From assembly GCF_013009075.1 (NCBI RefSeq), contig NZ_CP053108.1, positions 2,418,001 through 2,482,000 of the forward strand: 64,000 nucleotides of DNA, in the 5' to 3' direction. Origin of the DNA: Halomonas sp. TA22 (GTDB lineage: Bacteria; Pseudomonadota; Gammaproteobacteria; Pseudomonadales; Halomonadaceae). The notes under the pieces are model-generated. The model did not search any database. It saw nothing but the letters and a program-made list of their open reading frames with translations, and was not told the DNA's origin. Positions 38,596 through 46,559 of the stretch are shown here, piece by piece. Made by a program: the position numbers and the translations under genes. Positions within the stretch are counted from its first letter, which is position 1. Every line of letters begins with the position of its first letter.

Positions 38596-39267
38596 CTACC
38601 TCAACCTCATCTCGGCGATGACAACGCCTATTACCTGGCAATTTCCGTTGATCCTAACGTAGGGCTCGTTCCAAGCAGGGTTCAATGCCTTGAGCATGCG
38701 GCCACTGCCAGGTTCCTCAATGTACCTTTTGAAGGTCGCCTCGCCTGTGTCGGTCATTACTGCAATGACATCCTTCCCACTTTCCGGGAAGCGCTCGGGA
38801 TCGACGAAGATGAGTGTTCCCGGCATGTATTCAGGCACCATGGATTCGCCCACTACGCGCAGCACATAGGTACGGTCGCTGCAGGGGATAGGGCAGGGCC
38901 AGTGCGGGGCTTCTGACAGGTCAAGGGCAATGTCTCCTGCTTCGGTCCAGGCGCCCGCTTGTACCCAGGCGATCTCCGGTACGAACCTTGCGCTCGGTGG
39001 CCCAGGAAGGACATTGGCAGCGCTGTACCCCGTTCCTGGATCTGACACACCTTGCGGCAACATTTCTCCCTTTCCATCGACAAGCCAGGTATATGACACG
39101 CCAGTAGCTCTCGCCAGCTTGAGCAAGTTCTCAGCCTTTGGAGCCTTAGTGTCTGCGTTCATCCATTGGGTTACAGCAGAGGGTGAGACATTGCAGAGCT
39201 TAGCGATGCCTGACTTTGTCATCTTGCTGTGCCGGATAGCAGTTTCGATGCGTTGCGTGATTTTCAT
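38596..39267 (-). CDS. CI-type repressor (HTH plus S24 self-cleaving domain)
   Basis: A 223-aa repressor that keeps the lysogenic state. The N-terminal HTH (KSGIAKLCNVSPSAVTQW, about 18-35) is followed by a linker and a LexA/UmuD-type peptidase with cleavage site Ala104-Gly105, Ser142 (GESMVPEY) and Lys180 (ATFKRY). RecA-stimulated self-cleavage and SOS induction are expected. Its start codon abuts the operator at 39268-39281. Confidence 0.95.
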   Translation of the reverse strand: MKITQRIETAIRHSKMTKSGIAKLCNVSPSAVTQWMNADTKAPKAENLLKLARATGVSYTWLVDGKGEMLPQGVSDPGTGYSAANVLPGPPSARFVPEIAWVQAGAWTEAGDIALDLSEAPHWPCPIPCSDRTYVLRVVGESMVPEYMPGTLIFVDPERFPESGKDVIAVMTDTGEATFKRYIEEPGSGRMLKALNPAWNEPYVRINGNCQVIGVVIAEMRLR

Positions 39268-39331
39268 TTAAGCAAGCTTAACCATTATCACATTCAGCAT
39301 GCTTGCGATATTATCTTTAGCATGCTTAAAT
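39268..39331. promoter_or_regulatory. Right operator region: pR, pRM and three operators
   Basis: Three copies of the 14-bp operator lie between cI and cro: TTAAGCAAGCTTAA (39268-39281), TTCAGCATGCTTGC (39293-39306) and TTTAGCATGCTTAA (39316-39329), with centres 25 and 23 bp apart. pR (plus) is TTGCGA (39303-39308), 17 bp, TTAAAT (39326-39331). pRM (minus) has an extended -10 TGTGATAAT (complement of 39284-39292) but a poor -35, consistent with activation by bound repressor. Confidence 0.85.
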
Positions 39332-39351
39332 CTCACTAAAAGGAGGAGGCT

Positions 39352-39531
39352 ATGACGACCTCGGAAGCTATCAAGCACTACGGCGGTAAAAAAATCGAAT
39401 TGGCGCGAGCGCTTGGACTTTCCCCATCCGCCATAACGCAGTGGGGGGAGAGCGTACCCATTTTGCGCCAATACGAACTTGAGCGCCTGACTAAAGGGAA
39501 GCTCAAGGTCGATAAGCCAGCTGCCGCCTAA
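39352..39531 (+). CDS. Cro-like repressor
   Basis: A 59-aa HTH protein, MTTSEAIKHYGGKKIELARA then LGLSPSAITQWGE, of the Cro/YdaS type. It is the first gene from pR, divergent from cI, with AGGAGGAGG just before the ATG at 39352. The recognition helix resembles that of CI (SPSAVTQW), fitting a shared operator. Confidence 0.9.
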   Translation: MTTSEAIKHYGGKKIELARALGLSPSAITQWGESVPILRQYELERLTKGKLKVDKPAAA

Positions 39532-39589
39532 TCACCCACCCGCCTGCCTGTGAAGGCCGCGACCCTCAGAAAACAGCAAGGGAAAACAC

Positions 39590-39916
39590 ATGGATCGTTA
39601 CCTCACAGAAGATCGTCGCCGCAAGGCTGAAGGGGAGCACCTGGAGCATCCAGTTCGGGTCCGATTTACCGATTCCGAGCTTGATGAGCTGCAGGCTGCA
39701 GCGGCGATGCAGACCGGTGGGCGCCTCGCGCCGTATCTGCACGACCTGATTCTCGAGGCACACCAAGCCCGCAAAGAACGGCACGCGCAAATGCTAGCCG
39801 ACCTGGCAGAGGGCAAGCCGCTCAGTGCTGAGTCCCGCGAGGCTGCGACCCTGATGCTTCAGCGCATGGCTGAGATCGGCCTGATGCGCAGTGTGCATCA
39901 GCAATTAACGGCCTGA
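39590..39916 (+). CDS. Hypothetical early phage protein, possible DNA-binding
   Basis: A 108-aa product whose middle (EHPVRVRFTDSELDELQAAAAMQTGGRLAPYLHDLI, read as separate short segments) resembles ribbon-helix-helix proteins of the MobC or relaxosome kind. Not identified further. Second gene from pR, the cII position in lambda. Confidence 0.72.
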   Translation: MDRYLTEDRRRKAEGEHLEHPVRVRFTDSELDELQAAAAMQTGGRLAPYLHDLILEAHQARKERHAQMLADLAEGKPLSAESREAATLMLQRMAEIGLMRSVHQQLTA

Positions 39917-39935
39917 CAGGCCCCAGGAGGTGCAC

Positions 39936-40142
39936 GTGTATGACCGGGAAATGGCACAGGCTGCGCTGCAACGCATGAGCATCGAGCATCGCTCAATGGC
40001 TGAGGCAAAGGCGAGGGCTAGGGGAGTGTCGGCGTGTGACGTGGTGCTGGAAGAGGCGCTGCTGGTATCGCAGGAGCTCGCCAGTGATGCGTTGTTCGCG
40101 CTGAGACAACAGCAGGCTCGCCCAACCCTTCGAGTGGTGTGA
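39936..40142 (+). CDS. Small hypothetical early phage protein
   Basis: A 68-aa helical product (MYDREMAQAALQRMSIEHRS). The start is a GTG at 39936, with AGGAGG 5 nt upstream; a second in-frame GTG at 39930 overlaps the ribosome site. Not recognised. A hairpin AAGCCCCG/CGGGGCTT (40156-40191) lies after it. Confidence 0.68.
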   Translation: MYDREMAQAALQRMSIEHRSMAEAKARARGVSACDVVLEEALLVSQELASDALFALRQQQARPTLRVV

Positions 40143-40214
40143 CACCAAAACGAACAAGCCCCGACGGTGGTGGGGACCAATGCCGGGGCTTCAACAAAAC
40201 ATGAGGTTATCGTA

Positions 40215-41150
40215 ATGGAAACAGCACAGGTTTACCAGTTCCCACCGCGTCGTGATGACGCCGTATCGTCGGGCCCTGATAGTTCAGTCCCGGCAAGGAG
40301 TCCGCAGGTGGAAGACGGATTCACTCGAATCGCCAATGAACTGCTCGAAGGCATCATCGGCGCCCCACTGACAGATCGTGAGCGTCGTGTTGTGCTGGCC
40401 ATCGTTCGATTGACGTATGGATGGAATCGAAAGGCCGGGCGCATCTATGCCGAAGACGTTTCCGAGATCACCAATCTTCACGAGTCCCGTTGCTCGAAAG
40501 TGATCTCCGAATTGGTGCGACGTAAGGTGATTTTTCGCCAAGGCGGAAGCCGTTCACCGATCACATTGAACAAGGATATGGGGCAGTGGGAAGCGTCAAC
40601 CGGCTCAAAACGGCAGGCTCCGACGAAAAGAGCCGAGTCGGCCCAAAATGAGCCGATTGAACCGGCCCAAAATGAGCCGACCTTTAAATACAGGAAAGAC
40701 AAACCCCCTCTCACTTCGTTCGAGGGGGAGGGCACGCCTGAGAAATCGACCCCACCAGAATCGACCAAGCCGAAACGCGCCTCGGTGGCAAAGCTCGATC
40801 TGGAAAACCTGCCCGATGGGGTGACCCGTGAAGCGGCGGAGGGATTCATCGAGCATCGCAAGGCGCTCAAGAAACCCCTGACGCAACGGGCGCTCATGCT
40901 GGCCCTGGGCGAAGCGGTGAAGGCGAGTCAAGCCATTCCCGGGTTATCACCCGATCAAGCCATCGACGAGACGATCCTGGCCGGCTGGCAGGGCGTGAAG
41001 GCTCAGTGGCTAATCAACCGCCTGGGTGGCCAGGGCGCTCAGCTGCCAGCCCGCAAGGATGGCCGCATGGGCTTTGCCCAGCCCAGGGCAACCGGGACCT
41101 ACACGCAAGGCAACGATGATGAACTGCCCGATTGGGCGAGGGGGATCTGA
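40215..41150 (+). CDS. Replication protein O-like initiator
   Basis: A 311-aa protein with an N-terminal Phage_rep_O winged-helix domain (FTRIANELLEGIIGAPLTDRE, VVLAIVRLTYGWNRK, about 35-115), a Pro/Lys-rich linker and a C-terminal part that should contact the helicase loader. The linker carries two AQNEP repeats. It is followed by a DnaC-like gene with a 1-nt overlap, the usual O-P type pair. The ATG at 40215 is chosen over an upstream one lacking similarity. Confidence 0.88.
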   Translation: METAQVYQFPPRRDDAVSSGPDSSVPARSPQVEDGFTRIANELLEGIIGAPLTDRERRVVLAIVRLTYGWNRKAGRIYAEDVSEITNLHESRCSKVISELVRRKVIFRQGGSRSPITLNKDMGQWEASTGSKRQAPTKRAESAQNEPIEPAQNEPTFKYRKDKPPLTSFEGEGTPEKSTPPESTKPKRASVAKLDLENLPDGVTREAAEGFIEHRKALKKPLTQRALMLALGEAVKASQAIPGLSPDQAIDETILAGWQGVKAQWLINRLGGQGAQLPARKDGRMGFAQPRATGTYTQGNDDELPDWARGI

Positions 41151-41971
41151 TGACCGTCCCGATGACAACCACGCCTGCGATTCGTGGCCACCTGGCGGGG
41201 ATCCTGTCCGGTACCGCGAAGACCCGCACAGCGTCGTGCCGAATCCACGGTGAGTACCAGTCCACCCAGATGCCGAACGGCCAATTCTCCGAGTGCGACC
41301 AGTGCGTGATGGACCAGGCCAAGGGAGCCGGCCAGGCAGACGTCGAGCAGGCAGGTGCCGCCGCTTCGCTGCGCAAGCTCGAAAAGCTGCGCGAGGGCTC
41401 GATGATCCCACGGCGGTTTCAGGCCAAAACGCTCGAGTCCTTCGATCACGGCAACAGCCGCGACAAGGCCCACCGCCTAGCGGTATGTCGTGCCTACGTC
41501 GAGAAGTTCGGGGAGCGCCTGGCCCAGGGTGGCGGGCTGATCTTCACCGGCGGTGTCGGTACCGGCAAGAGTCACCTGGCCTATGCCATCGGCAATGCGC
41601 TGCTCGCCCAGGGTTACCGGGTGATGGGCATCGATGTCTACGAGCTGATCGATCTCATCAAGGAGCGCGCCTTCGGCAAAAAGGAATCGAGCGAGCGCGA
41701 CGCCATCAAGGCCTTCGTAACCGGGCTCGATCTCCTGATGCTCGACGAGATCGGCGCCCAGCTGGGCACCGAGTGGGAGCGGCTGATGCTCTTCAAGATC
41801 ATCAACGAGCGCTACAAGCAGCAGCTGCCCACGATCCTGATCAGCAACATTGACCGGGAGGAGCTTGGCGCTTACCTGGGCGAACGCATCATCGATCGCA
41901 TGCAAGAGGGCGGCGGCACCACGCTGACGCTCGATTGGGACAGCTATCGCAGCCAGAAAGGAGCCGTCTAA
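41150..41971 (+). CDS. DnaC-like replicative helicase loader
   Basis: A 273-aa AAA+ ATPase. An N-terminal zinc motif (CRIHGEYQ, CDQCVM) precedes Walker A GGVGTGKSHLAYAIG, Walker B LLMLDEIGA, and sensor region TILISNIDREEL. It loads the host DnaB helicase at the phage origin with the O-like protein. Its ATG shares a base with the preceding TGA. Confidence 0.92.
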   Translation: MTVPMTTTPAIRGHLAGILSGTAKTRTASCRIHGEYQSTQMPNGQFSECDQCVMDQAKGAGQADVEQAGAAASLRKLEKLREGSMIPRRFQAKTLESFDHGNSRDKAHRLAVCRAYVEKFGERLAQGGGLIFTGGVGTGKSHLAYAIGNALLAQGYRVMGIDVYELIDLIKERAFGKKESSERDAIKAFVTGLDLLMLDEIGAQLGTEWERLMLFKIINERYKQQLPTILISNIDREELGAYLGERIIDRMQEGGGTTLTLDWDSYRSQKGAV

Positions 41972-42273
41972 TGGGAACCGTCACCGAACTGCGCCGTTCA
42001 ACTCGGCGCCTGAACAACCCCGAGTCACAGCTCGGCCGTGTGCACCTGGTACTGCGAGACGCCACGCGCTGGCTGCAGCTGCACCAGATCAGCGAGGCGA
42101 TTCTGGCCCGGTTCGGGAAGATGGATAGCCACGCGGCGATCTCCGCCCGGATCCGGGAGTTGCGTGCCAACGGCAAGATCATCGTCCGCCGCGAGGTGGC
42201 CGGCCACGGCAATACGAGGCCCTGCGAGTACAAGCTGATTGAGGGGCATACCGAGGGAGGGGATGCGGCATGA
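41971..42273 (+). CDS. Winged-helix-like early phage protein
   Basis: A 100-aa basic product. LHQISEAILARFGKMDSHAA and ISARIRELRANGKIIVRREV form a helix-turn-helix plus wing as in proteins often found after DnaC in prophages. ATG overlaps the previous TAA (TAATG). Regulatory role unknown. Confidence 0.75.
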   Translation: MGTVTELRRSTRRLNNPESQLGRVHLVLRDATRWLQLHQISEAILARFGKMDSHAAISARIRELRANGKIIVRREVAGHGNTRPCEYKLIEGHTEGGDAA

Positions 42274-42374
42274 ATGGCTCCATCAAGCTGGCCTTGGCCT
42301 CCGCTGGCCTAACTGCGGTGCTGTTCGCCCAGGTGGCGCTGCTGCACTTCATGGTGTCCGGGGGTGCGGCATGA
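42270..42374 (+). CDS. Tiny single-helix membrane protein
   Basis: A 34-aa product with one hydrophobic helix (MNGSIKLALASAGLTAVLFA through LLHFMV). Both ends overlap neighbours by ATGA, which supports translation in the chain. Function unknown. Confidence 0.6.
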   Translation: MNGSIKLALASAGLTAVLFAQVALLHFMVSGGAA

Positions 42375-42817
42375 GCCAGGATCTCGAGTTCACCATCACC
42401 AGCCCCAACGACCTGACGCCGATCATGAACCGGGCATGGCAGGCGGTGACCAAGGGCCTCCCGGCCGGACCGGTGGTGGTCAAGCTGGGCCGACCGAACA
42501 GCAAGCGCACGCTGAGCCAGAACGCGAAGCTATGGCCGATGCTGTCGGACCTTCATAGCCAGGTGGAGTGGTACGGGGAGACGCTCACTCAGGAAGAATG
42601 GAAGGACGTCATGACCGCCGGGCTCAAGCGTCAGCGGGCGGTGCCTGGCATCGATGGCGGGTTCGTCGTGCTGGGCGCGCACACCAGCAAGATGAACAAG
42701 CAGGAGTTCGCCGATTTGATCGAGGTGATCTATGCCTTCGGCGCCGAGCGCCAAGTGGCATGGAGTGAGCCAGCGTTGCGGGCCTTCGAGCACTACAGGG
42801 AGGCGCAGGCGGCATGA
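42371..42817 (+). CDS. ninB: NinB/Orf recombination protein
   Basis: A 148-aa member of the NinB family (lambda Orf), a recombination mediator that substitutes for RecFOR. Family signs are RTLSQNAKLWPMLSDLHSQVEWYG, LTQEEWKDVMTAGLKR and FVVLGAHTSKMNKQEFADLIE. The start overlaps the membrane-protein stop. It lies in the ninR-like region between replication and late genes. Confidence 0.92.
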   Translation: MSQDLEFTITSPNDLTPIMNRAWQAVTKGLPAGPVVVKLGRPNSKRTLSQNAKLWPMLSDLHSQVEWYGETLTQEEWKDVMTAGLKRQRAVPGIDGGFVVLGAHTSKMNKQEFADLIEVIYAFGAERQVAWSEPALRAFEHYREAQAA

Positions 42818-43131
42818 AGATCAAGAGCAATGCAATACGGCAAGCCGCCCGGGCTGAGCGCTGCACATTCGAGATCGTTGGGGTGTGCAACGGGGATGAG
42901 GCGACAACCGTCTTTGCCCACCTGCCCGATGAGACCAACGGCATGGGCACCAAGTCCTGCGACTTATCTGGGGCCTTCGGTTGCAGCGCCTGCCATGACG
43001 CGATCGACGACAGAACGCAGCCGATGATCGCCGAACAGGAGCGAGAGTGGTACATGCGCCGGGCCCAGACACGGACCTGGCGGCGCCTGATCGAGCTGGG
43101 GGTGATTACCATCAAGGGGGCGAGGTCATGA
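42814..43131 (+). CDS. DUF1364 family nuclease-like protein
   Basis: A 105-aa protein with the DUF1364 pattern (RQAARAERCTFEIVGVCNGD, TVFAHLPDETNGMG, CSACHDAIDDRT). The C-C-H-H-C arrangement resembles a HNH/Ref-type zinc nuclease, and the family is found in ninR-like regions. Activity unproven. Overlaps both neighbours. Confidence 0.88.
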   Translation: MKIKSNAIRQAARAERCTFEIVGVCNGDEATTVFAHLPDETNGMGTKSCDLSGAFGCSACHDAIDDRTQPMIAEQEREWYMRRAQTRTWRRLIELGVITIKGARS

Positions 43132-43469
43132 CGCACCACTGTATGACGTGTGGCGAAAGCGATAAGCATGGATTCGGGTGCGATGAAGCATGGCCCGAGG
43201 CGCGCGTTGACGCTATCGGGCAGAACGGCAACGAGGGTATTCACTACCTCAAGCAGCCCCGCTATCAGGATCAGAAGGGCGATGACTGGATCGATGAGTT
43301 TGCCCGCACCGCCACCGCAGATGAGTTTCGAGGGGCGATGCGCTTCACCATCGGTAAGTACAACAGACGCGCGGGTAAGAAGGACGCCCTGCTGAGCGAG
43401 ATCCGCAAGATGGAGGATTATTGCCGCCGCTGGGCAGAGTACGAGCAACGCCTGGAGGGGCAAGCATGA
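43128..43469 (+). CDS. DUF3310-like phage protein
   Basis: A 113-aa product with an N-terminal Cys/His cluster (HHCMTCGESDKHGFGC) and a helical part DDWIDEFARTATADEFRGAMRFTIGKYNRRAGKKD typical of DUF3310, seen next to nucleotide-metabolism genes in phages. Function unknown. ATG at 43128 overlaps the previous stop. Confidence 0.75.
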   Translation: MTHHCMTCGESDKHGFGCDEAWPEARVDAIGQNGNEGIHYLKQPRYQDQKGDDWIDEFARTATADEFRGAMRFTIGKYNRRAGKKDALLSEIRKMEDYCRRWAEYEQRLEGQA

Positions 43470-43669
43470 TCATGATCTCAAGCAAGGCAGGGAAGAGGCT
43501 GGCCAGGGCGCGAGCTTCAGAGCTGGCGGCGCTTAACCATTGGGCCAAATATCCGAGCCAAGAAAATTGGGAGGTATGGCAAAAGACGCAGATCGAGAGA
43601 GCATCTGCGGGTAGCGAGCTGGCTGACGAGTTGATTGCAGACCGTCACCACCAAGCGGAGGGCGACTGA
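43466..43669 (+). CDS. Small hypothetical phage protein
   Basis: A 67-aa helical basic product (MIMISSKAGKRLARARASEL). Not recognised. ATGA overlaps at its 5' end and a TGATG junction at its 3' end support translation. Confidence 0.65.
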   Translation: MIMISSKAGKRLARARASELAALNHWAKYPSQENWEVWQKTQIERASAGSELADELIADRHHQAEGD

Positions 43670-44010
43670 TGCGAGACCTCGCCCTGGGCCGAATGAAAGC
43701 CGGTCACATGAACAAGACCGAGACGGAGTATGCCGCAACGCTCGAGCAGCTGCGTTTCACTGGGGAGGTGGCGTGGTACCGCTTCGAGGGCCTCAAGCTG
43801 CGCCTGGCTGACAACACGTTCTACTCGCCCGACTTCGCCGTTATGCGCTCGGATGGGCTGATGGAATGCCACGAGGTGAAAGGATTTTGGCGGGATGATG
43901 CCAGGGCAAAGATCAAGATCGCCGCAGAGCTATACCCGTTCCGCTTCCTGGCGGTACAGAAGCAGAGCAAGAAGGCAGGCGGGGGATGGAAGACTGAGGT
44001 GTTCGAATGA
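43669..44010 (+). CDS. DUF1064 family protein, PD-(D/E)xK nuclease-like
   Basis: A 113-aa protein with the DUF1064 signature: MNKTETEYAATLEQLRFTGEV, then YSPDFAVM and ECHEVKGFWRDDARAKIKIAAELYPF. The PDF...HEVKG pattern is like the active site of PD-(D/E)xK nucleases, and the position suggests a resolvase or debranching role. Inference beyond the family name. Confidence 0.85.
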   Translation: MRDLALGRMKAGHMNKTETEYAATLEQLRFTGEVAWYRFEGLKLRLADNTFYSPDFAVMRSDGLMECHEVKGFWRDDARAKIKIAAELYPFRFLAVQKQSKKAGGGWKTEVFE

Positions 44011-44072
44011 GTGATCAGCACCGGGACCACCCGCGAGACAGCCGCTACTGCAATAAGCCCAGGCGGCGATAG
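44007..44072 (+). CDS. Possible 21-aa peptide
   Basis: ATG at 44007 overlaps the DUF1064 stop and reads 21 codons (MSDQHRDHPRDSRYCNKPRR) to TAG. Basic and very short. It may only be a translational run-on. Confidence 0.25.
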   Translation: MSDQHRDHPRDSRYCNKPRRR

Positions 44073-44119
44073 GCAACACTGAGCAGCAACAAGCAACAAA
44101 ATAGGCAACATAGGCAACA
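44071..44119. repeat. Direct repeats of (ATA)GGCAACA before a possible late-control gene
   Basis: AGGCAACA at 44071-44078 and GGCAACA at 44104-44110 and 44113-44119, with related AGCAACA at 44092-44098, fill the gap before the ATG at 44131. They could bind a regulator or be replication-slippage repeats. Function unknown. Confidence 0.5.
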
Positions 44120-44130
44120 GGGGAACGGGA

Positions 44131-44748
44131 ATGCGATATAGCTCAGCACGCCAAATGATATTTCAGGCATACCAGACCCAGCGTGACAGCGTGCTGGCCG
44201 GTGCGATCCAGCGGGCACGATGGGGCGTTGACGTGCAGATGAGCCAGCGAAACAACAACGACTGGCGCATCGTGCATGGACTCGAGGCCGGGGCGGTGAT
44301 CAGTCGCGTCGAGTCCCAGCCGGCACACTTGCAGGCAATGGCTCGCTACTGCTTCGGGCCATTCACTCGGGAGGAGCTGGTGGAGGACGCCGAGACGGTC
44401 CAGCTCGCACTCTACCGCAAGCTGCTGGCCGATGGCGTGAAGCTGCCAGGGCAGGGGAAGGGAAAGCCCTCCACCGAGCAGCTCGAGACGCTGCGCTACC
44501 TGTGTGCTGCTGCACTGTTCCATCACAGTCAGGTGACATGGCCGTACTCACGCCCAGGGCTGGCCACGCCCAAGGTCGTGCAGGGATTCATGCTGGATGA
44601 GTACGGGGTCGAGGTTGATGTGCGTTTCTGGACGCGTACCGATCGCTCGACCTGGGGCGCGGTGTGGGAGCGGTTGCTGCGTGTTCTGGATAACTGGGAA
44701 GCCGAGGCGTTGGCGCCGGTGGCTGCGTTGGTGCCGGTGGCGGCATGA
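44131..44748 (+). CDS. Hypothetical protein, candidate late regulator
   Basis: A 205-aa product, not recognised. SSARQMIFQAYQTQRDSVLA starts a mainly helical N-terminus; the middle has CFGPFTREELVEDAETVQLALYRKLL; RYLCAAALFHH and WERLLRVLDNWEAEAL follow. It is the last gene of the early rightward block, just before lysis and morphogenesis, where lambda-like phages carry Q. That placement is the only hint of function. Confidence 0.72.
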   Translation: MRYSSARQMIFQAYQTQRDSVLAGAIQRARWGVDVQMSQRNNNDWRIVHGLEAGAVISRVESQPAHLQAMARYCFGPFTREELVEDAETVQLALYRKLLADGVKLPGQGKGKPSTEQLETLRYLCAAALFHHSQVTWPYSRPGLATPKVVQGFMLDEYGVEVDVRFWTRTDRSTWGAVWERLLRVLDNWEAEALAPVAALVPVAA

Positions 44749-45338
44749 GTGATAGATTGAACCCTCACTCTCCCTTATCAAGGTACGCGCGCATGGAATT
44801 AACTTTTACCCCGGCTGAACGCCTTTCGTTGCTTATGCAAGCCGATCAATTAGAGGCGAGCGGCGTATCCCACGACATAGATCCTGCTTTCGTTAAGAAA
44901 GCGCTTTATGGAGGTCATGACTGGGCTTTGGCTTGGGAAATGTCTGGCGTGTTTGGCATGTACGATATCGAGACGCCAGGCCACGTATCATTTGTCGCTG
45001 ATGTCCTCGACATGTGGGAATTTATTGAAGAGTCTTACGAGGTTCTTGATCCATCAGATAGAGACGACTTGAAGCGGGAACTCTCGGGTAGCGCTATTCT
45101 TCCTCCAAAATTCCCAGGATTCGATGGGAATAATGAATCGGAATACATGAGCGTGGCGAGCTTTCTGGTGAACGATATGGGAAGATTTTCTGAATCGTTC
45201 CGAAGCCGTAGTTTGAACTCACATTATCCCGCAGTAGATGGATATCGCAGGATGCTTCGAGTATTCGACTCGGTGCGCGAACGGTTAGGCACTAGAATGC
45301 TGAATAGGGATGAGCTTGCGTCAATCCTCGGGGCGTAG
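44745..45338 (+). CDS. YfbU family protein (cargo)
   Basis: A 197-aa protein with the YfbU pattern: MELTFTPAERLSLLMQADQL (from about residue 17), KKALYGGHDWALAW, FPGFDGNNESEYMSVASFLV and HYPAVDGYRRMLRVFDSVRERL. The E. coli member is uncharacterised, though linked to cell-death reports. AT-richer than its neighbours, like a cargo gene. Starts at 44745 (ATGA overlap), though the conserved part begins at ATG 44793. Confidence 0.85.
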   Translation: MSDRLNPHSPLSRYARMELTFTPAERLSLLMQADQLEASGVSHDIDPAFVKKALYGGHDWALAWEMSGVFGMYDIETPGHVSFVADVLDMWEFIEESYEVLDPSDRDDLKRELSGSAILPPKFPGFDGNNESEYMSVASFLVNDMGRFSESFRSRSLNSHYPAVDGYRRMLRVFDSVRERLGTRMLNRDELASILGA

Positions 45339-45392
45339 AGTGCTTGCCACCTGCATCCGTTTCGCTTACTCTTTCCCCATGATCCGATTCTT

Positions 45393-45414
45393 CGCCCTGG
45401 CTTCCGCCGGGGCG
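45393..45414 (+). terminator. Probable terminator after yfbU-like gene
   Basis: CGCCCTGG (45393-45400) pairs with CCGGGGCG (45407-45414), one G-U pair, loop CTTCCG, then TTCTCGTCT. The gap 45339-45528 holds this hairpin and no gene. Confidence 0.6.
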
Positions 45415-45528
45415 TTCTCGTCTGGCCTTACCCGAGAACGCTTACACCCAAGGTCCGCTTTCCATCTCCTGTCATTTTCGTGCAGCCTATTCCGGCGGTA
45501 TGAGAAAACTAATAACAGGAGAAGCTAC

Positions 45529-45792
45529 ATGGCTGATCGCAGGGTTATAGCAACAGGTAAGGATGGAAGGGGGAATATCACGAGGCTCTGCAATTCAAGG
45601 CAATTGTGGTCTTCAAGATCAACGAAGGATGCGATCTCAGACATAGAAAGAGGTGAGCACACCTACTATGTCGAAGACATATGGAATCGTCGTGCTGATG
45701 TGCATGTAGTAGGAACCGGGGCGAGCAAATATCTTCGCACCGATCCAGACTCATCGTGCTCAAACAATCTAGATAATCTTCCAGATTGCTGA
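45529..45792 (+). CDS. DUF3892 family protein
   Basis: An 87-aa protein with the DUF3892 pattern: VIATGKDGRGNITRLCN, the WSSRSTKDAISDIERGEHTYYVE segment in the middle, and the typical end KYLRTDPDSSCSNNLDNLPDC. ACAGGAG precedes the ATG at 45529; the frame continues upstream without similarity. Function unknown, widespread in bacteria and prophages. Confidence 0.85.
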   Translation: MADRRVIATGKDGRGNITRLCNSRQLWSSRSTKDAISDIERGEHTYYVEDIWNRRADVHVVGTGASKYLRTDPDSSCSNNLDNLPDC

Positions 45793-45814
45793 CGCTGAAC
45801 CACTATTGATCATA

Positions 45815-45846
45815 GGCCCTGCCAGTCCGGCGGGGCCTTCTCGTTT
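45815..45846 (+). terminator. Terminator before the lysis genes
   Basis: GGCCCTGCC (45815-45823) pairs with GGCGGGGCC (45829-45837), one G-U pair, then TTCTCGTTTCT. It resembles the hairpin at 45393 in stem and tail, and separates DUF3892 from the endolysin. Confidence 0.78.
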
Positions 45847-45876
45847 CTACTGTCGTGAGACAGCAGGTAGGTATTC

Positions 45877-46512
45877 ATGTCCAGCACCCTCAAGCAGCGG
45901 CTGGTCGCCTCGGTCATCGACCGAGAAGGCGGCTATGTCGATCACCCGTCAGATAGGGGCGGGCCAACGAACTATGGGATCACCCAAGCAGTCGCTCGTG
46001 AGTATGGCTACATCGGGCATATGCGCGACCTGCCCAGGGCAACCGCAGTTAGGATCTACGAGGCACGTTACTGGGATAGCATCTCACTTGAAGCCATCGC
46101 GCCGATCTCCACGGCGCTTGCCGAGTATCTCTTCGACTTCGGCGTGCACTCAGGCCCAGGCCGGTCTGGCCGAGAGCTGCAGCGAAACCTAAACGTCCTC
46201 AACAACCGGGGAAGAGACTTTCCTGATCTTACCGTTGATGGTGCGGTCGGGCCTCGAACCATTGGCGGCCTCGAGGCGTTCCATCGGCGCCGAGGGGCGA
46301 GTGGCGTCAACGTGTTGGCAGAATCAATCAACGGTATTCGCATCTCCTTCTGCCGCGATCTCGCCGAACGGGACGAGAGGCAGGAGGATTTTGTTTTCGG
46401 CTGGTTCCGGAGGATCGTCGAGTTGCGCTCGGAGGTGGAGGGCAACGTCGGCGAAAGGCTGGCCGTGTCGATTTACAGCGAACTGGACGCGGAAGTCGGA
46501 TCGTTCCGCTGA
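45877..46512 (+). CDS. Endolysin, GH108 N-acetylmuramidase
   Basis: A 211-aa lysozyme of the glycosyl hydrolase 108 family. The N-terminal catalytic region VIDREGGYVDHPSDRGGPTNYGIT has the active Glu17. A C-terminal PG_binding_3-type domain (about 110-195, LTVDGAVGPRT) follows. It cuts the glycan backbone of peptidoglycan at lysis. No signal peptide, so a holin is needed. Confidence 0.93.
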   Translation: MSSTLKQRLVASVIDREGGYVDHPSDRGGPTNYGITQAVAREYGYIGHMRDLPRATAVRIYEARYWDSISLEAIAPISTALAEYLFDFGVHSGPGRSGRELQRNLNVLNNRGRDFPDLTVDGAVGPRTIGGLEAFHRRRGASGVNVLAESINGIRISFCRDLAERDERQEDFVFGWFRRIVELRSEVEGNVGERLAVSIYSELDAEVGSFR

Positions 46513-46559
46513 TCACATAATGAATAATCCGTCGGTACGCAGACCCACAAGGAGGCGGG

